Shown: positions 1 through 5,402 of the stretch, one piece after another
Position numbering within the stretch: position 1 is the stretch's first letter
Layout: every line of letters begins with the position of its first letter
Source of the DNA: an uncultured Bifidobacterium sp.
Lineage (GTDB): Bacteria > Actinomycetota > Actinomycetes > Actinomycetales > Bifidobacteriaceae
Length of the DNA: 8,563 nt
Direction of reading: 5' to 3'
Assembly: GCF_959020145.1 (NCBI RefSeq)
Contig: NZ_CAUEQY010000043.1
Span: forward strand, 1 to 8,563
Notes under the pieces: model-generated
Database searches by the model: none
What the model saw: only the letters and a program-made list of their open reading frames with translations
What the model was told of the DNA's origin: nothing
Translations under genes and position numbers: made by a program

Positions 1-17
1 AGACTCACACAACCGGT

Positions 18-54
18 CCGGATGCGAAGCGATAATCGCATCCGGGCTTTTCTT
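18..54 (+). terminator. Rho-independent terminator of an upstream gene outside the window
   Basis: A perfect 10-bp stem pairs 18-27 (CCGGATGCGA) with 36-45, around an 8-base loop. GC and a T-rich run (48-54) follow. This is a standard intrinsic terminator on the plus strand, so a plus-strand gene probably ends just before the window. Its T-run merges into the 17-bp tandem repeat that begins at 51. Confidence 0.85.
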
Positions 55-84
55 ATGCGATATCGATTCTTATGCGATATCGAT
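51..84. repeat. Perfect 17-bp tandem duplication
   Basis: Positions 51-67 (TCTTATGCGATATCGAT) are repeated exactly and without a gap at 68-84. Each unit contains the self-complementary ATCGAT. The repeat lies between the upstream terminator and the leader of the transporter gene at 299. It may be a recent slippage duplication or a doubled regulator site. Nothing in the sequence decides between these. Confidence 0.9.
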
Positions 85-298
85 ATTGAGATTGCCATCG
101 CATGTTTCTGCTGTCTGACAGGACGTATTGATATGGTTGATTTCGCCGAAAGAATCGCTCGAATGCACTGGTGCAGTGTGTCCGGGCGATTTTCATATGT
201 ACTGAATATTCGTGTGACATTTCGAAACGAGCGACGAAATAGAAGCAAGAACGAGAAGCGACAATACAAAACAGGAAAAGCAGGAATAGAAACAAGAG
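85..298 (+). promoter_or_regulatory. Upstream region of the transporter gene at 299; no clear promoter
   Basis: No convincing -35/-10 pair is visible here. Two overlapping small inverted repeats sit at 164-178: TGCAC/GTGCA at 164-168 and 171-175, and CACTG/CAGTG at 166-170 and 174-178. They could form a regulator site. A 6-bp hairpin pairs ATTTCG (219-224) with CGAAAT (235-240). The last 60 bases are purine-rich, with AGGA at 282-285. That lies 13 bases before the ATG at 299, a rather distant ribosome site. No reading frame in this stretch looks like a gene. Confidence 0.4.
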
Positions 299-1900
299 AT
301 GACTGAAGATAATCAACATAATGCAGGTGAGCAGCAGACTCCAATGCAGCCGCAACCGCTGCCGGGCCAGGTGTTCGTACGCCCCGGCATCGATGACCGT
401 CCCGATTACGAAAAAACGCTGACCGAAGAGACCAAAGCGGCCCTGAAGCGCTTGGCCGTACAGCAGAATCCGCGCGTGCCCGAGGCTTCCAACGAGCGTC
501 CGGAAGTGCAGCAGACCCTCATCAACACGGAAGGCGGCTCCCCGCTGACCGCGTTCGCCCATCTCGACGCCGCTGTGCCGAACCTCGAATCGTCGTTCCT
601 TGACCTGCGCGATCCGATGACCGCGCCCGACGGCACCACGCCCACCAAACCGCAGGTGCATCGTCTCACCGCCGGCTTCGCGCTTGGTGCGCTGCTGTTC
701 ACCGCGCCGATGGCCGCGCTCAACTCCGTGCTCATTCCGCAGACCATCAGCCGTCTTTCCGGCACCGACCGCGTCACCGATCTGGCGCTGCTCAGCGTCG
801 TCGGCACGCTGTTGACGTTCCTGATGAACGCGTGGATTTCCGTCGGATCCGACCATTCGTACTGCCCGCTGGGCCGCCGCACCCCGTGGATCATCGCCGG
901 CACGGTGCTGACCGCCACGTCGGTGGCGATTCTTTCCGCATGCGATTTCATGCCGTTGGTCATCGTGTTCTGGCTGTTTACGCTGATCGGACATGCGATG
1001 GTATCGATGCCGCTGGCGGCCGCTTTCGGTGAGCGCGTGCCTGACAAGTTCCGTGATCGTGCGGACGCGTGGCGTGGCGTTGGCCAAGCGTTCGGCCAGG
1101 TGTTGGGCATTATCGCGGCCGTTTCGATTACGTGGGCTGCCGACGATTCCGGTTGGGATGGCACCACGCGTTTCGCCATGATGGTGTTTGCGTTGTGCCT
1201 GGTGGTGGCTGGTGTGGCTACGTTGCTGGTGTTGCCGTTTGAGGGTTCCAGCAGCTATTTGCCTCGTGAGGGTGTGAAGAAGGGCGATTATTTTTCGCAG
1301 TATCGTCCGCCGAAGGGCGCTCCGAAGTTCTTCATTGCGTTTGCCGCGCGCATGTTTGCCATCGCAGCCACTTCCGGCATTGCGATTTACCAGTGGTATC
1401 TTGCGCAGGATGGTTTGGGCGATGTTTCGCAGGTCACCATGTTTGGTTTGTCCGGAGCGGCTGCGGTTATGTCGATGATGGCCGTTGCCGCGTTCGTCGG
1501 CTCGCTGTTGGCTGCGCTGCTGCTTGGCCGCATCGCCCGCGCTTTCAAAGATTCCCGTATTCCCGCGATTGCCGCCTGCTTGTTGTTTGTGGTTGCTGTG
1601 GTGCTTCCGTTGACGCCGATCGATAGTGCTATGGCGGTCGCGCTGTATGCGCTGTTTGCAGGTTTCGCGTATGTGGTGTATGACGGCGTGAGCCAAGGGT
1701 TGAATCTTGCGACGTTGCCGGATGTGCGTTCCGTTGGTCGTTCGTTGGCTGCGTTCAGTTTGGCGAATACGTTCGGTTCGTTGATTGGCGCTGTCGTTTG
1801 CGCGATTGCGATTGCGGTGACTGGCGAGTATCTGCTGATTTTCGCTGTTGCCGCCGGTTGCATGGCTGTTGCGGGCGTGCTGACGTTGCTGCTGAAATGA
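299..1900 (+). CDS. Major facilitator superfamily transporter, sugar-type (GPH/sucrose-carrier-like), with long N-terminal extension
   Basis: This is a 533-residue inner-membrane transporter. Residues 1-118 are hydrophilic and rich in Pro, Gln, Glu and Thr, with no membrane segment. About twelve hydrophobic segments follow from residue 120 to the end. The loop after the second segment reads SD-H-SYCPLGRRTPW (184-197). It resembles the SDRT...GRRRPW signature of glycoside/sucrose-type carriers, with His where Arg is usual. That points to a sugar or glycoside substrate taken up with a cation, but the substrate cannot be read. The ATG at 299 is preferred although AGGA lies 13 bases upstream; an in-frame ATG at residue 16 is the alternative. 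The gene appears monocistronic, with terminators on both sides. Codon use changes within it: TTG makes up about 3 of 30 Leu codons before position 1080 and 17 of 33 after it. Confidence is high for the superfamily and low for the substrate. Confidence 0.85.
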   Translation: MTEDNQHNAGEQQTPMQPQPLPGQVFVRPGIDDRPDYEKTLTEETKAALKRLAVQQNPRVPEASNERPEVQQTLINTEGGSPLTAFAHLDAAVPNLESSFLDLRDPMTAPDGTTPTKPQVHRLTAGFALGALLFTAPMAALNSVLIPQTISRLSGTDRVTDLALLSVVGTLLTFLMNAWISVGSDHSYCPLGRRTPWIIAGTVLTATSVAILSACDFMPLVIVFWLFTLIGHAMVSMPLAAAFGERVPDKFRDRADAWRGVGQAFGQVLGIIAAVSITWAADDSGWDGTTRFAMMVFALCLVVAGVATLLVLPFEGSSSYLPREGVKKGDYFSQYRPPKGAPKFFIAFAARMFAIAATSGIAIYQWYLAQDGLGDVSQVTMFGLSGAAAVMSMMAVAAFVGSLLAALLLGRIARAFKDSRIPAIAACLLFVVAVVLPLTPIDSAMAVALYALFAGFAYVVYDGVSQGLNLATLPDVRSVGRSLAAFSLANTFGSLIGAVVCAIAIAVTGEYLLIFAVAAGCMAVAGVLTLLLK

Positions 1901-1948
1901 TTTGGATGACCTGAGATAATCCGAAAAACGAATATCAAATTCAAAATT

Positions 1949-2003
1949 GCGCGTCCACATAGTGAACCTTTAGTAGAAAGGGTCTGTGGACGCGCTTATC
2001 TTT
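1949..2003 (+). terminator. Terminator of the first transporter gene, possibly bidirectional
   Basis: A perfect 11-bp stem pairs 1949-1959 (GCGCGTCCACA) with 1985-1995. Inside the loop, CCTTT (1967-1971) pairs with AAAGG (1977-1981), making an extended two-stage hairpin. A T-rich run (1996-2003, TTATCTTT) follows. On the minus strand the stem is followed by AATTTTGAATTT, so it could also stop antisense transcription. It lies 48 bases after the stop codon at 1898-1900. Confidence 0.8.
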
Positions 2004-2017
2004 ACGGCTTAGTTCGA

Positions 2018-2030
2018 GCGGATAATCCGC
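2018..2030. promoter_or_regulatory. 13-bp palindrome overlapping a possible -10 box of the leader transcript
   Basis: GCGGAT (2018-2023), a single central A, and ATCCGC (2025-2030) form a perfect inverted repeat. Within it, GATAAT (2021-2026) matches the -10 consensus at 5 of 6 positions. No good -35 box lies at the normal distance. If this is the promoter, the transcript would start near 2033, about 33 bases before the leader peptide start. A palindrome over a -10 box would suit a repressor. Both the promoter and operator readings are inference. Confidence 0.35.
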
Positions 2031-2065
2031 CGAATACAAGACTTTGCGAAAGGAGGTTCGCCACG

Positions 2066-2134
2066 ATGAACGGAATGGTTGCACGCGTACTGCTGTCCGC
2101 ACGAATTATTATTCCGCTTTCGTTGGCGGACTGA
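2066..2134 (+). CDS. Leader peptide rich in branched-chain residues (attenuation sensor)
   Basis: This 22-codon frame starts at ATG 2066 and ends at TGA 2132-2134. It has a near-perfect Shine-Dalgarno, AAAGGAGG (2049-2056), 9 bases upstream, stronger than those of most real genes here. The peptide holds Val-5, Val-8, Leu-9, Leu-10, Ile-14, Ile-15, Ile-16, Leu-18 and Leu-20, so nine of 22 residues are branched-chain. The key stretch is ARIIIPLSLA. The three Ile codons are consecutive ATT, whereas the ilvC genes mostly use ATC. Val-8 uses GTA, which is seldom used here. Peptides of this kind precede branched-chain biosynthetic genes in enteric bacteria and in several actinobacteria. Their role is to let ribosome position report charged-tRNA supply. 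Alternative RNA pairings and a terminator follow directly, and then the transporter at 2353. The product itself probably has no other function. Confidence 0.8.
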   Translation: MNGMVARVLLSARIIIPLSLAD

Positions 2135-2220
2135 TTCGAGCAATGCAGCTTCAATCCCTCGCCAACGGAGGCAGGGTTTGAGGCGCGCAAAACACACACG
2201 TTGATGGCCCTGCATGTTGC
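2116..2220 (+). promoter_or_regulatory. Attenuator alternative pairings (regions 1, 2 and 3)
   Basis: Several mutually exclusive pairings can be drawn. (a) 2116-2129, the end of the leader frame, pairs with 2159-2172. Eight consecutive Watson-Crick pairs lie at its core (CGTTGGCG, 2121-2128, with 2160-2167), extended by G-U and further pairs. (b) GCAGGG (2171-2176) pairs perfectly with CCCTGC (2208-2213), taking the 5' arm of the terminator. (c) 2140-2148 pairs with 2210-2220, as GCAA/TTGC plus TGCAG/CTGCA with a 2-base bulge, and also destroys the terminator. A ribosome stalled at the Ile codons (2105-2113) would cover most of region 1, leaving 2140-2178 free for (b) or (c). A ribosome reaching the stop codon would cover 2140-2146. 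The folding was done by hand, so which antiterminator dominates is uncertain. Confidence 0.6.
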
Positions 2221-2231
2221 GGGGTCTTTTT
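2206..2231 (+). terminator. Attenuator terminator ahead of the transporter at 2353
   Basis: A 9-bp stem pairs 2206-2214 (GGCCCTGCA) with 2218-2226, including two G-T pairs, around a TGT loop. Five T residues (2227-2231) follow at once. It lies 72 bases after the leader peptide stop and 121 bases before the transporter start, with no other gene to terminate. An intrinsic terminator in that place implies conditional readthrough. A second hairpin (GTTGCC 2232-2237 with GGCAAC 2253-2258) can extend back over the T-run by pairing 2228-2231 with 2259-2262. Confidence 0.75.
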
Positions 2232-2294
2232 GTTGCCGCCCACAAGGCGTAAGGCAACGAAATGAAGACTGCACACAAGAGAATAGAAGAAAGA

Positions 2295-2325
2295 CGTTAT
2301 CGGCGCATGTTGGGAGCCGGTAACG
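2295..2325 (+). other. Stable hairpin just before the ribosome site of the transporter gene
   Basis: Ten base pairs join 2295-2304 (CGTTATCGGC) and 2316-2325 (GCCGGTAACG), with one G-T pair and an 11-base loop. No T-run follows, so it is not a terminator. It ends 15 bases before the AGGAG at 2341-2345. Hairpins in the same position precede both ilvC genes, which suggests a role in mRNA stability or translation. Confidence 0.6.
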
Positions 2326-2352
2326 CATGACAGACGTAACAGGAGTAATCCA

Positions 2353-3702
2353 ATGAGTGCAGTCGAAGCAGCCGCTGGCAAAGCGCAGGCAATGGTGCGC
2401 GATTCGGTGAAAACCGTGATCGCCGCTTCCATGGTCGGCACCGCCATCGAGTTCTACGACTTCTACGCATACGGCACCGCCGCTGCGAACTATTTCCCGA
2501 AGGTGTTCTTCGGAGACACCACCAATCCGACCGTCGCGCTGCTGGCCAGCCTGCTGACCTTCGCCATCGCGTTCATCGCACGCCCGCTCGGATCCTTGGT
2601 GTTCGGCCATTTCGGCGACCGCATGGGCCGCAAGACCACGCTGGTGGTTTCGCTGTTGACCATGGGCATCGCCACGTTCCTGATCGGCTGCCTGCCGACT
2701 TACAGCCAGTGGGGCATTGTGGCCGTCGCCGCGCTGTGCCTGTGCCGTTTCGTGCAGGGCATCGGTCTGGGCGGCGAATGGTCGGGTGCCGCTTTGGTGG
2801 CCACCGAGAACGCTCCGGAAGACAAGCGCGCGCTGTATGGCTCCTTCCCGGAATTGGGCGCTCCGATCGGTTTCTTCCTGTCGAACGGTACCTACTTCCT
2901 GTTGGAAACGTTCAACGATGACGATGCGATGCTGGCATGGGGCTGGCGTGTGCCGTTCCTGCTGTCCTCGATTCTGGTGATCGTCGGCCTCGTCGTGCGA
3001 GTGCAGATGGAGGAGACTCCGATCTTCCGCATGGCCCAGGAGCAGAAGAAGGTCGTCAAGTCCCCGTTGACCGAAGTGTTCAAGAAGAGCTGGAAGGAAG
3101 TCATGCAGGCCACGTTCCTGGTGGCCGTCACCTACACGCTGTTCTACACGTTGGCCACATGGTCGCTCGCTTGGGGCACCAAGAGCGTGGAAGACGGCGG
3201 TGGCAACCTCGGCTTCACCAACCGCGAGTATCTGCTGATGCTCATGATCGCCGTGTGCGTGTTCGCCGCATTCATCATCATCTCGTGCGTGAACGCCGAC
3301 AGGTTCGGACGTCGTCGCGTGATCACCATCTCGTCGGTGCTGCTGGTGGTGTTCGCCCTGCTGTTCCCGTATCTGCTTGATTCGGGTGTGGTGGGCCAGC
3401 GCAATTTCGCGGCAACCCTGCTGTTCCTGTGCATCGGTTTCGCCTTGATGGGCACCGCGTTTGGTCCGATCGGCGCATTCCTTCCGGAACTGTTCGACGC
3501 CAACGTGCGCTACTCCGGCTCCGGCATCGGCTACAACCTGGCTGCCATCGTCGGCGCTGCGTTCGTGCCGACCATCGCCACTTGGCTGTCGCACCATTGG
3601 GGTGTGCATTCCGTGGGTCTGTATCTGGGCGTGATGGCGGTCTGCTGCCTCATCTCGGTGATCACCTGCAAGGAAACCAAGGACGTCGACTTCACCAAGT
3701 GA
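2353..3702 (+). CDS. Metabolite:H+ symporter (MHS) family MFS transporter
   Basis: This 449-residue protein has the usual length and layout of the MHS branch of the major facilitators, which includes ProP, KgtP, ShiA and citrate carriers. Visible signatures are IEFYDFYAYG in the first membrane segment (32-41), the loop GHFGDRMGRK (85-94), and RFVQGIGLGGEW (132-143) in segment four. DRFGRRR around residues 317-323 repeats the loop motif in the C-terminal half. About twelve membrane segments are visible. ATG 2353 has AGGAG (2341-2345) 7 bases upstream. The family moves small organic acids, osmolytes or amino-acid-like solutes with protons across the inner membrane, and the substrate cannot be told from sequence. 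A branched-chain leader peptide and attenuator lie in front and ilvC behind. I infer that it moves a branched-chain amino acid, its 2-oxo acid or a precursor. The family call is firm; the substrate is a guess. Confidence 0.9.
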   Translation: MSAVEAAAGKAQAMVRDSVKTVIAASMVGTAIEFYDFYAYGTAAANYFPKVFFGDTTNPTVALLASLLTFAIAFIARPLGSLVFGHFGDRMGRKTTLVVSLLTMGIATFLIGCLPTYSQWGIVAVAALCLCRFVQGIGLGGEWSGAALVATENAPEDKRALYGSFPELGAPIGFFLSNGTYFLLETFNDDDAMLAWGWRVPFLLSSILVIVGLVVRVQMEETPIFRMAQEQKKVVKSPLTEVFKKSWKEVMQATFLVAVTYTLFYTLATWSLAWGTKSVEDGGGNLGFTNREYLLMLMIAVCVFAAFIIISCVNADRFGRRRVITISSVLLVVFALLFPYLLDSGVVGQRNFAATLLFLCIGFALMGTAFGPIGAFLPELFDANVRYSGSGIGYNLAAIVGAAFVPTIATWLSHHWGVHSVGLYLGVMAVCCLISVITCKETKDVDFTK

Positions 3703-3713
3703 GTCGCATTCGA

Positions 3714-3750
3714 TACTCCCGAGTGCCGAACTTGGTACTCCCGTGTACCA
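3714..3750. repeat. Two operator-like repeats 22 bp apart
   Basis: TACTCCCG occurs at 3714-3721 and again at 3736-3743, a spacing of 22 bp or two helical turns. Each copy sits in a small inverted repeat: ACTC/GAGT (3715-3718 and 3721-3724), and TGGTAC/GTACCA (3733-3738 and 3745-3750). They lie just after the stop of the transporter gene, and the second hairpin has no T-run. A paired regulator site upstream of ilvC fits this layout better than a terminator does. Confidence 0.4.
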
Positions 3751-3764
3751 CTACGAAAAAACGT

Positions 3765-3811
3765 TTGACGCAAAACATAACCACTATGTGAACGCCAGCA
3801 ACCAATATAAA
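3765..3811 (+). promoter_or_regulatory. Possible promoter elements for the first ilvC
   Basis: TATAAA (3806-3811) is a good -10 candidate but lacks a clear -35 at normal distance. TTGACG (3765-3770) is a good -35 candidate but has no matching -10 at 16-18 bases. If the TATAAA is used, the transcript starts near 3818, giving an untranslated leader of about 177 bases. Readthrough from the transporter gene is an equally possible source of transcription. Confidence 0.3.
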
Positions 3812-3815
3812 GAAA

Positions 3816-3963
3816 GCGGGACTAGAACAGTTCCGCAGGAGAGGCGGGAGTGATTCCTCGGACACAATCCGGGGGGAGCAACATCCTAGGAATCACAAGC
3901 CGCTGCAACAACCGAACAAGTAACAGAAATCGAAAGATTTTTCGGGAAAAGTACAATCCCGAA
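3816..3963 (+). ncRNA. Structured 5' leader of the first ilvC (candidate cis-regulatory RNA)
   Basis: Four hairpins can be drawn in this non-coding stretch. (1) 3816-3823 pairs with 3829-3836: 8 bp, one G-T, 5-base loop. (2) GTGATTCCT (3850-3858) pairs perfectly with 3888-3896. This stem encloses a small hairpin, CGGA/TCCG (3859-3862 and 3868-3871), and an unpaired G-rich stretch. (3) 3925-3931 pairs with 3936-3942 around a GAAA tetraloop. (4) TTCGGGA (3941-3947) pairs perfectly with 3957-3963, ending 16 bases before the ribosome site. Stem 4 overlaps the edge of stem 3 by two bases, and the 3' arm of stem 1 could instead pair with GCGG (3844-3847). No strong T-run terminator is present and no T-box motif was found. 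Control by translation or stability is more likely than attenuation. I do not recognise a known RNA family. Confidence 0.45.
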
Positions 3964-3994
3964 GCGATAAAAGAAAATAAAAGGAGCGCCAATC

Positions 3995-5047
3995 ATGGCA
4001 GCAACTATCTGGTACGAAAAGGACGCCGACCTGTCTGTGTTTGAAGGCAAGAAGGTGGCCATCCTCGGTTACGGTTCCCAGGGTCACGCCCATGCGCTGA
4101 ACCTGCGCGATTCCGGTGTGGACGTCGTCGTCGGCCTGCGTCCTACCTCTAAGTCCGTGGAATACGCCAAGGAGCAGGGCCTCGAGGTCAAGCCTGTTGC
4201 CGAGGCCGTTGCCGAAGCCGACGTTGTGATGATCCTGCTGCCTGACCAGTACCAGGCCGCCGTATACAAGAAGGACGTTGAGCCGAACCTGAAGCCGGGC
4301 GCTGCTCTGGCTTTCGCTCACGGTTTCAACATCCACTACGGCTACATCAAGCCGTCCGAGGATCATCCGGTGTTCATGGTCGCCCCGAAGGGCCCGGGCC
4401 ACATCGTTCGTCGTGAGTACGCCGCCGGCCGTGGCGTCCCGGTCGTCGTGGCCGTGGAGCAGGATCCGGATGGCAAGACCTGGCCGCTGTGCCTGGCTTA
4501 CGCCAAGGCTCTGGGCGCGCTGCGTGCAGGCGCCATCAAGACCACCTTCACCGAGGAGACCGAGACCGATCTGTTCGGCGAGCAGGACGTCCTCATGGGC
4601 GGCATCAACCACCTGTGCGACCTCGGCTTCGACGTGCTGACCGAGGCTGGCTACCAGCCGGAGATTGCCTACTTCGAGGTGTTCCACGAGCTGAAGATGC
4701 TGGTCGACCTGGCCAACGAGGGTGGCCTGAACAAGGCCCGTTGGTCCTGCTCCGACACCGCCCAGTACGGCGACTACACCTCCACCGTAATCACCGAGGA
4801 GACCAAGAAGCGCATGCAGTATCAGCTCAAGCGCATTCAGGACGGCTCCTTCGCCAAGGAGTTCATGGATGATCAGGCCGCTGGCGCTCCGAAGTTCAAG
4901 GAGCTGCAGGAAGAGTACAGCCACCCGCACCTGGAGACCGTTGGCCCGAAGCTGCGCGCCATGTTCTCTTGGAACAACCAGACGGACGCCGATGCCGATA
5001 TGGCCGAGTCCTTCAACGGCAAGATCGCTCGTACCCAGGTTCAGTGA
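3995..5047 (+). CDS. ilvC: Ketol-acid reductoisomerase (NADP+), class I, first paralogue
   Basis: This enzyme rearranges and reduces 2-acetolactate and 2-aceto-2-hydroxybutyrate, with Mg2+ and NADPH. It is the second common step of valine, leucine and isoleucine synthesis in the cytoplasm. At 350 residues it has class I length. The N-terminal Rossmann domain has GYGSQGHAHA (25-34). The cofactor loop LRPTSKS (48-54) has Arg and Ser residues that suit NADPH. The C-terminal knotted domain carries the expected metal and catalytic residues: Lys-132 in KGPGH, Asp-192 and Glu-196 in TDLFGEQ, Glu-228 and Glu-232 in FEVFHE, and Ser-253. ATG 3995 has AAAGGAG (3980-3986) 8 bases upstream. A strong terminator follows. 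Codon use is highly biased, as in abundant proteins. It is about 80% identical to the paralogue at 5403. Transcription may come from its own promoter, from the attenuated transporter transcript, or both. Confidence 0.97.
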   Translation: MAATIWYEKDADLSVFEGKKVAILGYGSQGHAHALNLRDSGVDVVVGLRPTSKSVEYAKEQGLEVKPVAEAVAEADVVMILLPDQYQAAVYKKDVEPNLKPGAALAFAHGFNIHYGYIKPSEDHPVFMVAPKGPGHIVRREYAAGRGVPVVVAVEQDPDGKTWPLCLAYAKALGALRAGAIKTTFTEETETDLFGEQDVLMGGINHLCDLGFDVLTEAGYQPEIAYFEVFHELKMLVDLANEGGLNKARWSCSDTAQYGDYTSTVITEETKKRMQYQLKRIQDGSFAKEFMDDQAAGAPKFKELQEEYSHPHLETVGPKLRAMFSWNNQTDADADMAESFNGKIARTQVQ

Positions 5048-5117
5048 TTTCGCTGTAGCGGCTGCATGTTAAGGGCCGCTGAATAACGTAGTAGCGCAAT
5101 ACGCGCGAAACGTGTTG

Positions 5118-5151
5118 GAAGCCACCGTCTCACCGCGGTGGCTTCTTTTTT
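5118..5151 (+). terminator. Terminator of the first ilvC
   Basis: A perfect 10-bp stem pairs GAAGCCACCG (5118-5127) with 5136-5145 around an 8-base loop, followed by six T residues (5146-5151). It lies 70 bases after the stop. A smaller hairpin without a T-run (AGCGGC 5057-5062 with GCCGCT 5075-5080) comes first and may protect the mRNA 3' end. This terminator separates the two ilvC genes into different transcripts. Confidence 0.92.
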
Positions 5152-5402
5152 GTTGCTGTGTTGTTTTATGACCGGGATATCTCATATGCGGGATCGCAGT
5201 ACTGATTGTCGGGGGAGCCGCACGGCTAGGCGGTGGCCCACTTTGTGGACTCAATGCTTATTTAGGAAGGGACGGGAGTAGGATAGACCCCAGTTTGCAG
5301 GACAAAATCCATGCACAAAAACACGCGAATTCATCTGCGAATGGTAGAAACCCGAACGCCGGGAGGCGTTCACCCCACTACATAAAAGGAGTGCCAATTA
5401 CA
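5152..5402 (+). promoter_or_regulatory. Upstream region and 5' leader of the second ilvC
   Basis: The second ilvC needs its own promoter because a strong terminator precedes it. TTGTTT (5161-5166) with CATATG (5183-5188), spaced 16, is the best pair but weak. A perfect 7-bp hairpin, GAACGCC (5354-5360) with GGCGTTC (5365-5371), closes on a GGGA loop of the GNRA type. It ends 13 bases before the ribosome site AAAGGAG (5385-5391). The blocks TGATT (5203-5207), GGGGGAGC (5211-5218) and CTAGG (5226-5230) recur in the same order in the leader of the first ilvC. I found no branched-chain-rich leader peptide and no attenuating terminator here. Confidence 0.45.

Noticed and set aside
22..306. 94-codon plus-strand frame before the first transporter
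   Set aside because: It begins inside the upstream terminator hairpin, crosses the tandem repeat and has no ribosome site or recognisable domain.
53..1960. Long open frame (635 codons) on the minus strand
   Set aside because: It lies antisense to the transporter gene. The product is dominated by Arg, His and Gln with no recognisable domain, as expected from the mirror of a G+C-rich membrane protein gene.
2002..3609. Long open frame (535 codons) on the minus strand over the MHS transporter
   Set aside because: Antisense shadow: low-complexity Gln/His/Arg/Glu-rich product, no ribosome site, and it crosses the leader-attenuator region.
3850..4044. GTG-started 64-codon frame with AGGAG 8 bases upstream, overlapping the start of ilvC
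   Set aside because: The peptide has no amino acid cluster suited to attenuation and no domain. The GTG lies inside a perfect 9-bp stem, and the frame runs 50 bases into ilvC. I treat the ribosome-site match as chance.
5118..5260. Possible T-box riboswitch (ACCGCGGTGG and GGCGGTGGCCC motifs)
   Set aside because: The first motif is part of the ilvC terminator stem and loop. The second lacks the ACCGCG continuation and any antiterminator-terminator pair. No stem I specifier arrangement is visible.
5295..5402. In-frame TTG start that would extend the second ilvC by 36 residues
   Set aside because: The extension is not related to KARI proteins and has no ribosome site at its start. It spans the hairpin and Shine-Dalgarno that serve the ATG at 5403.
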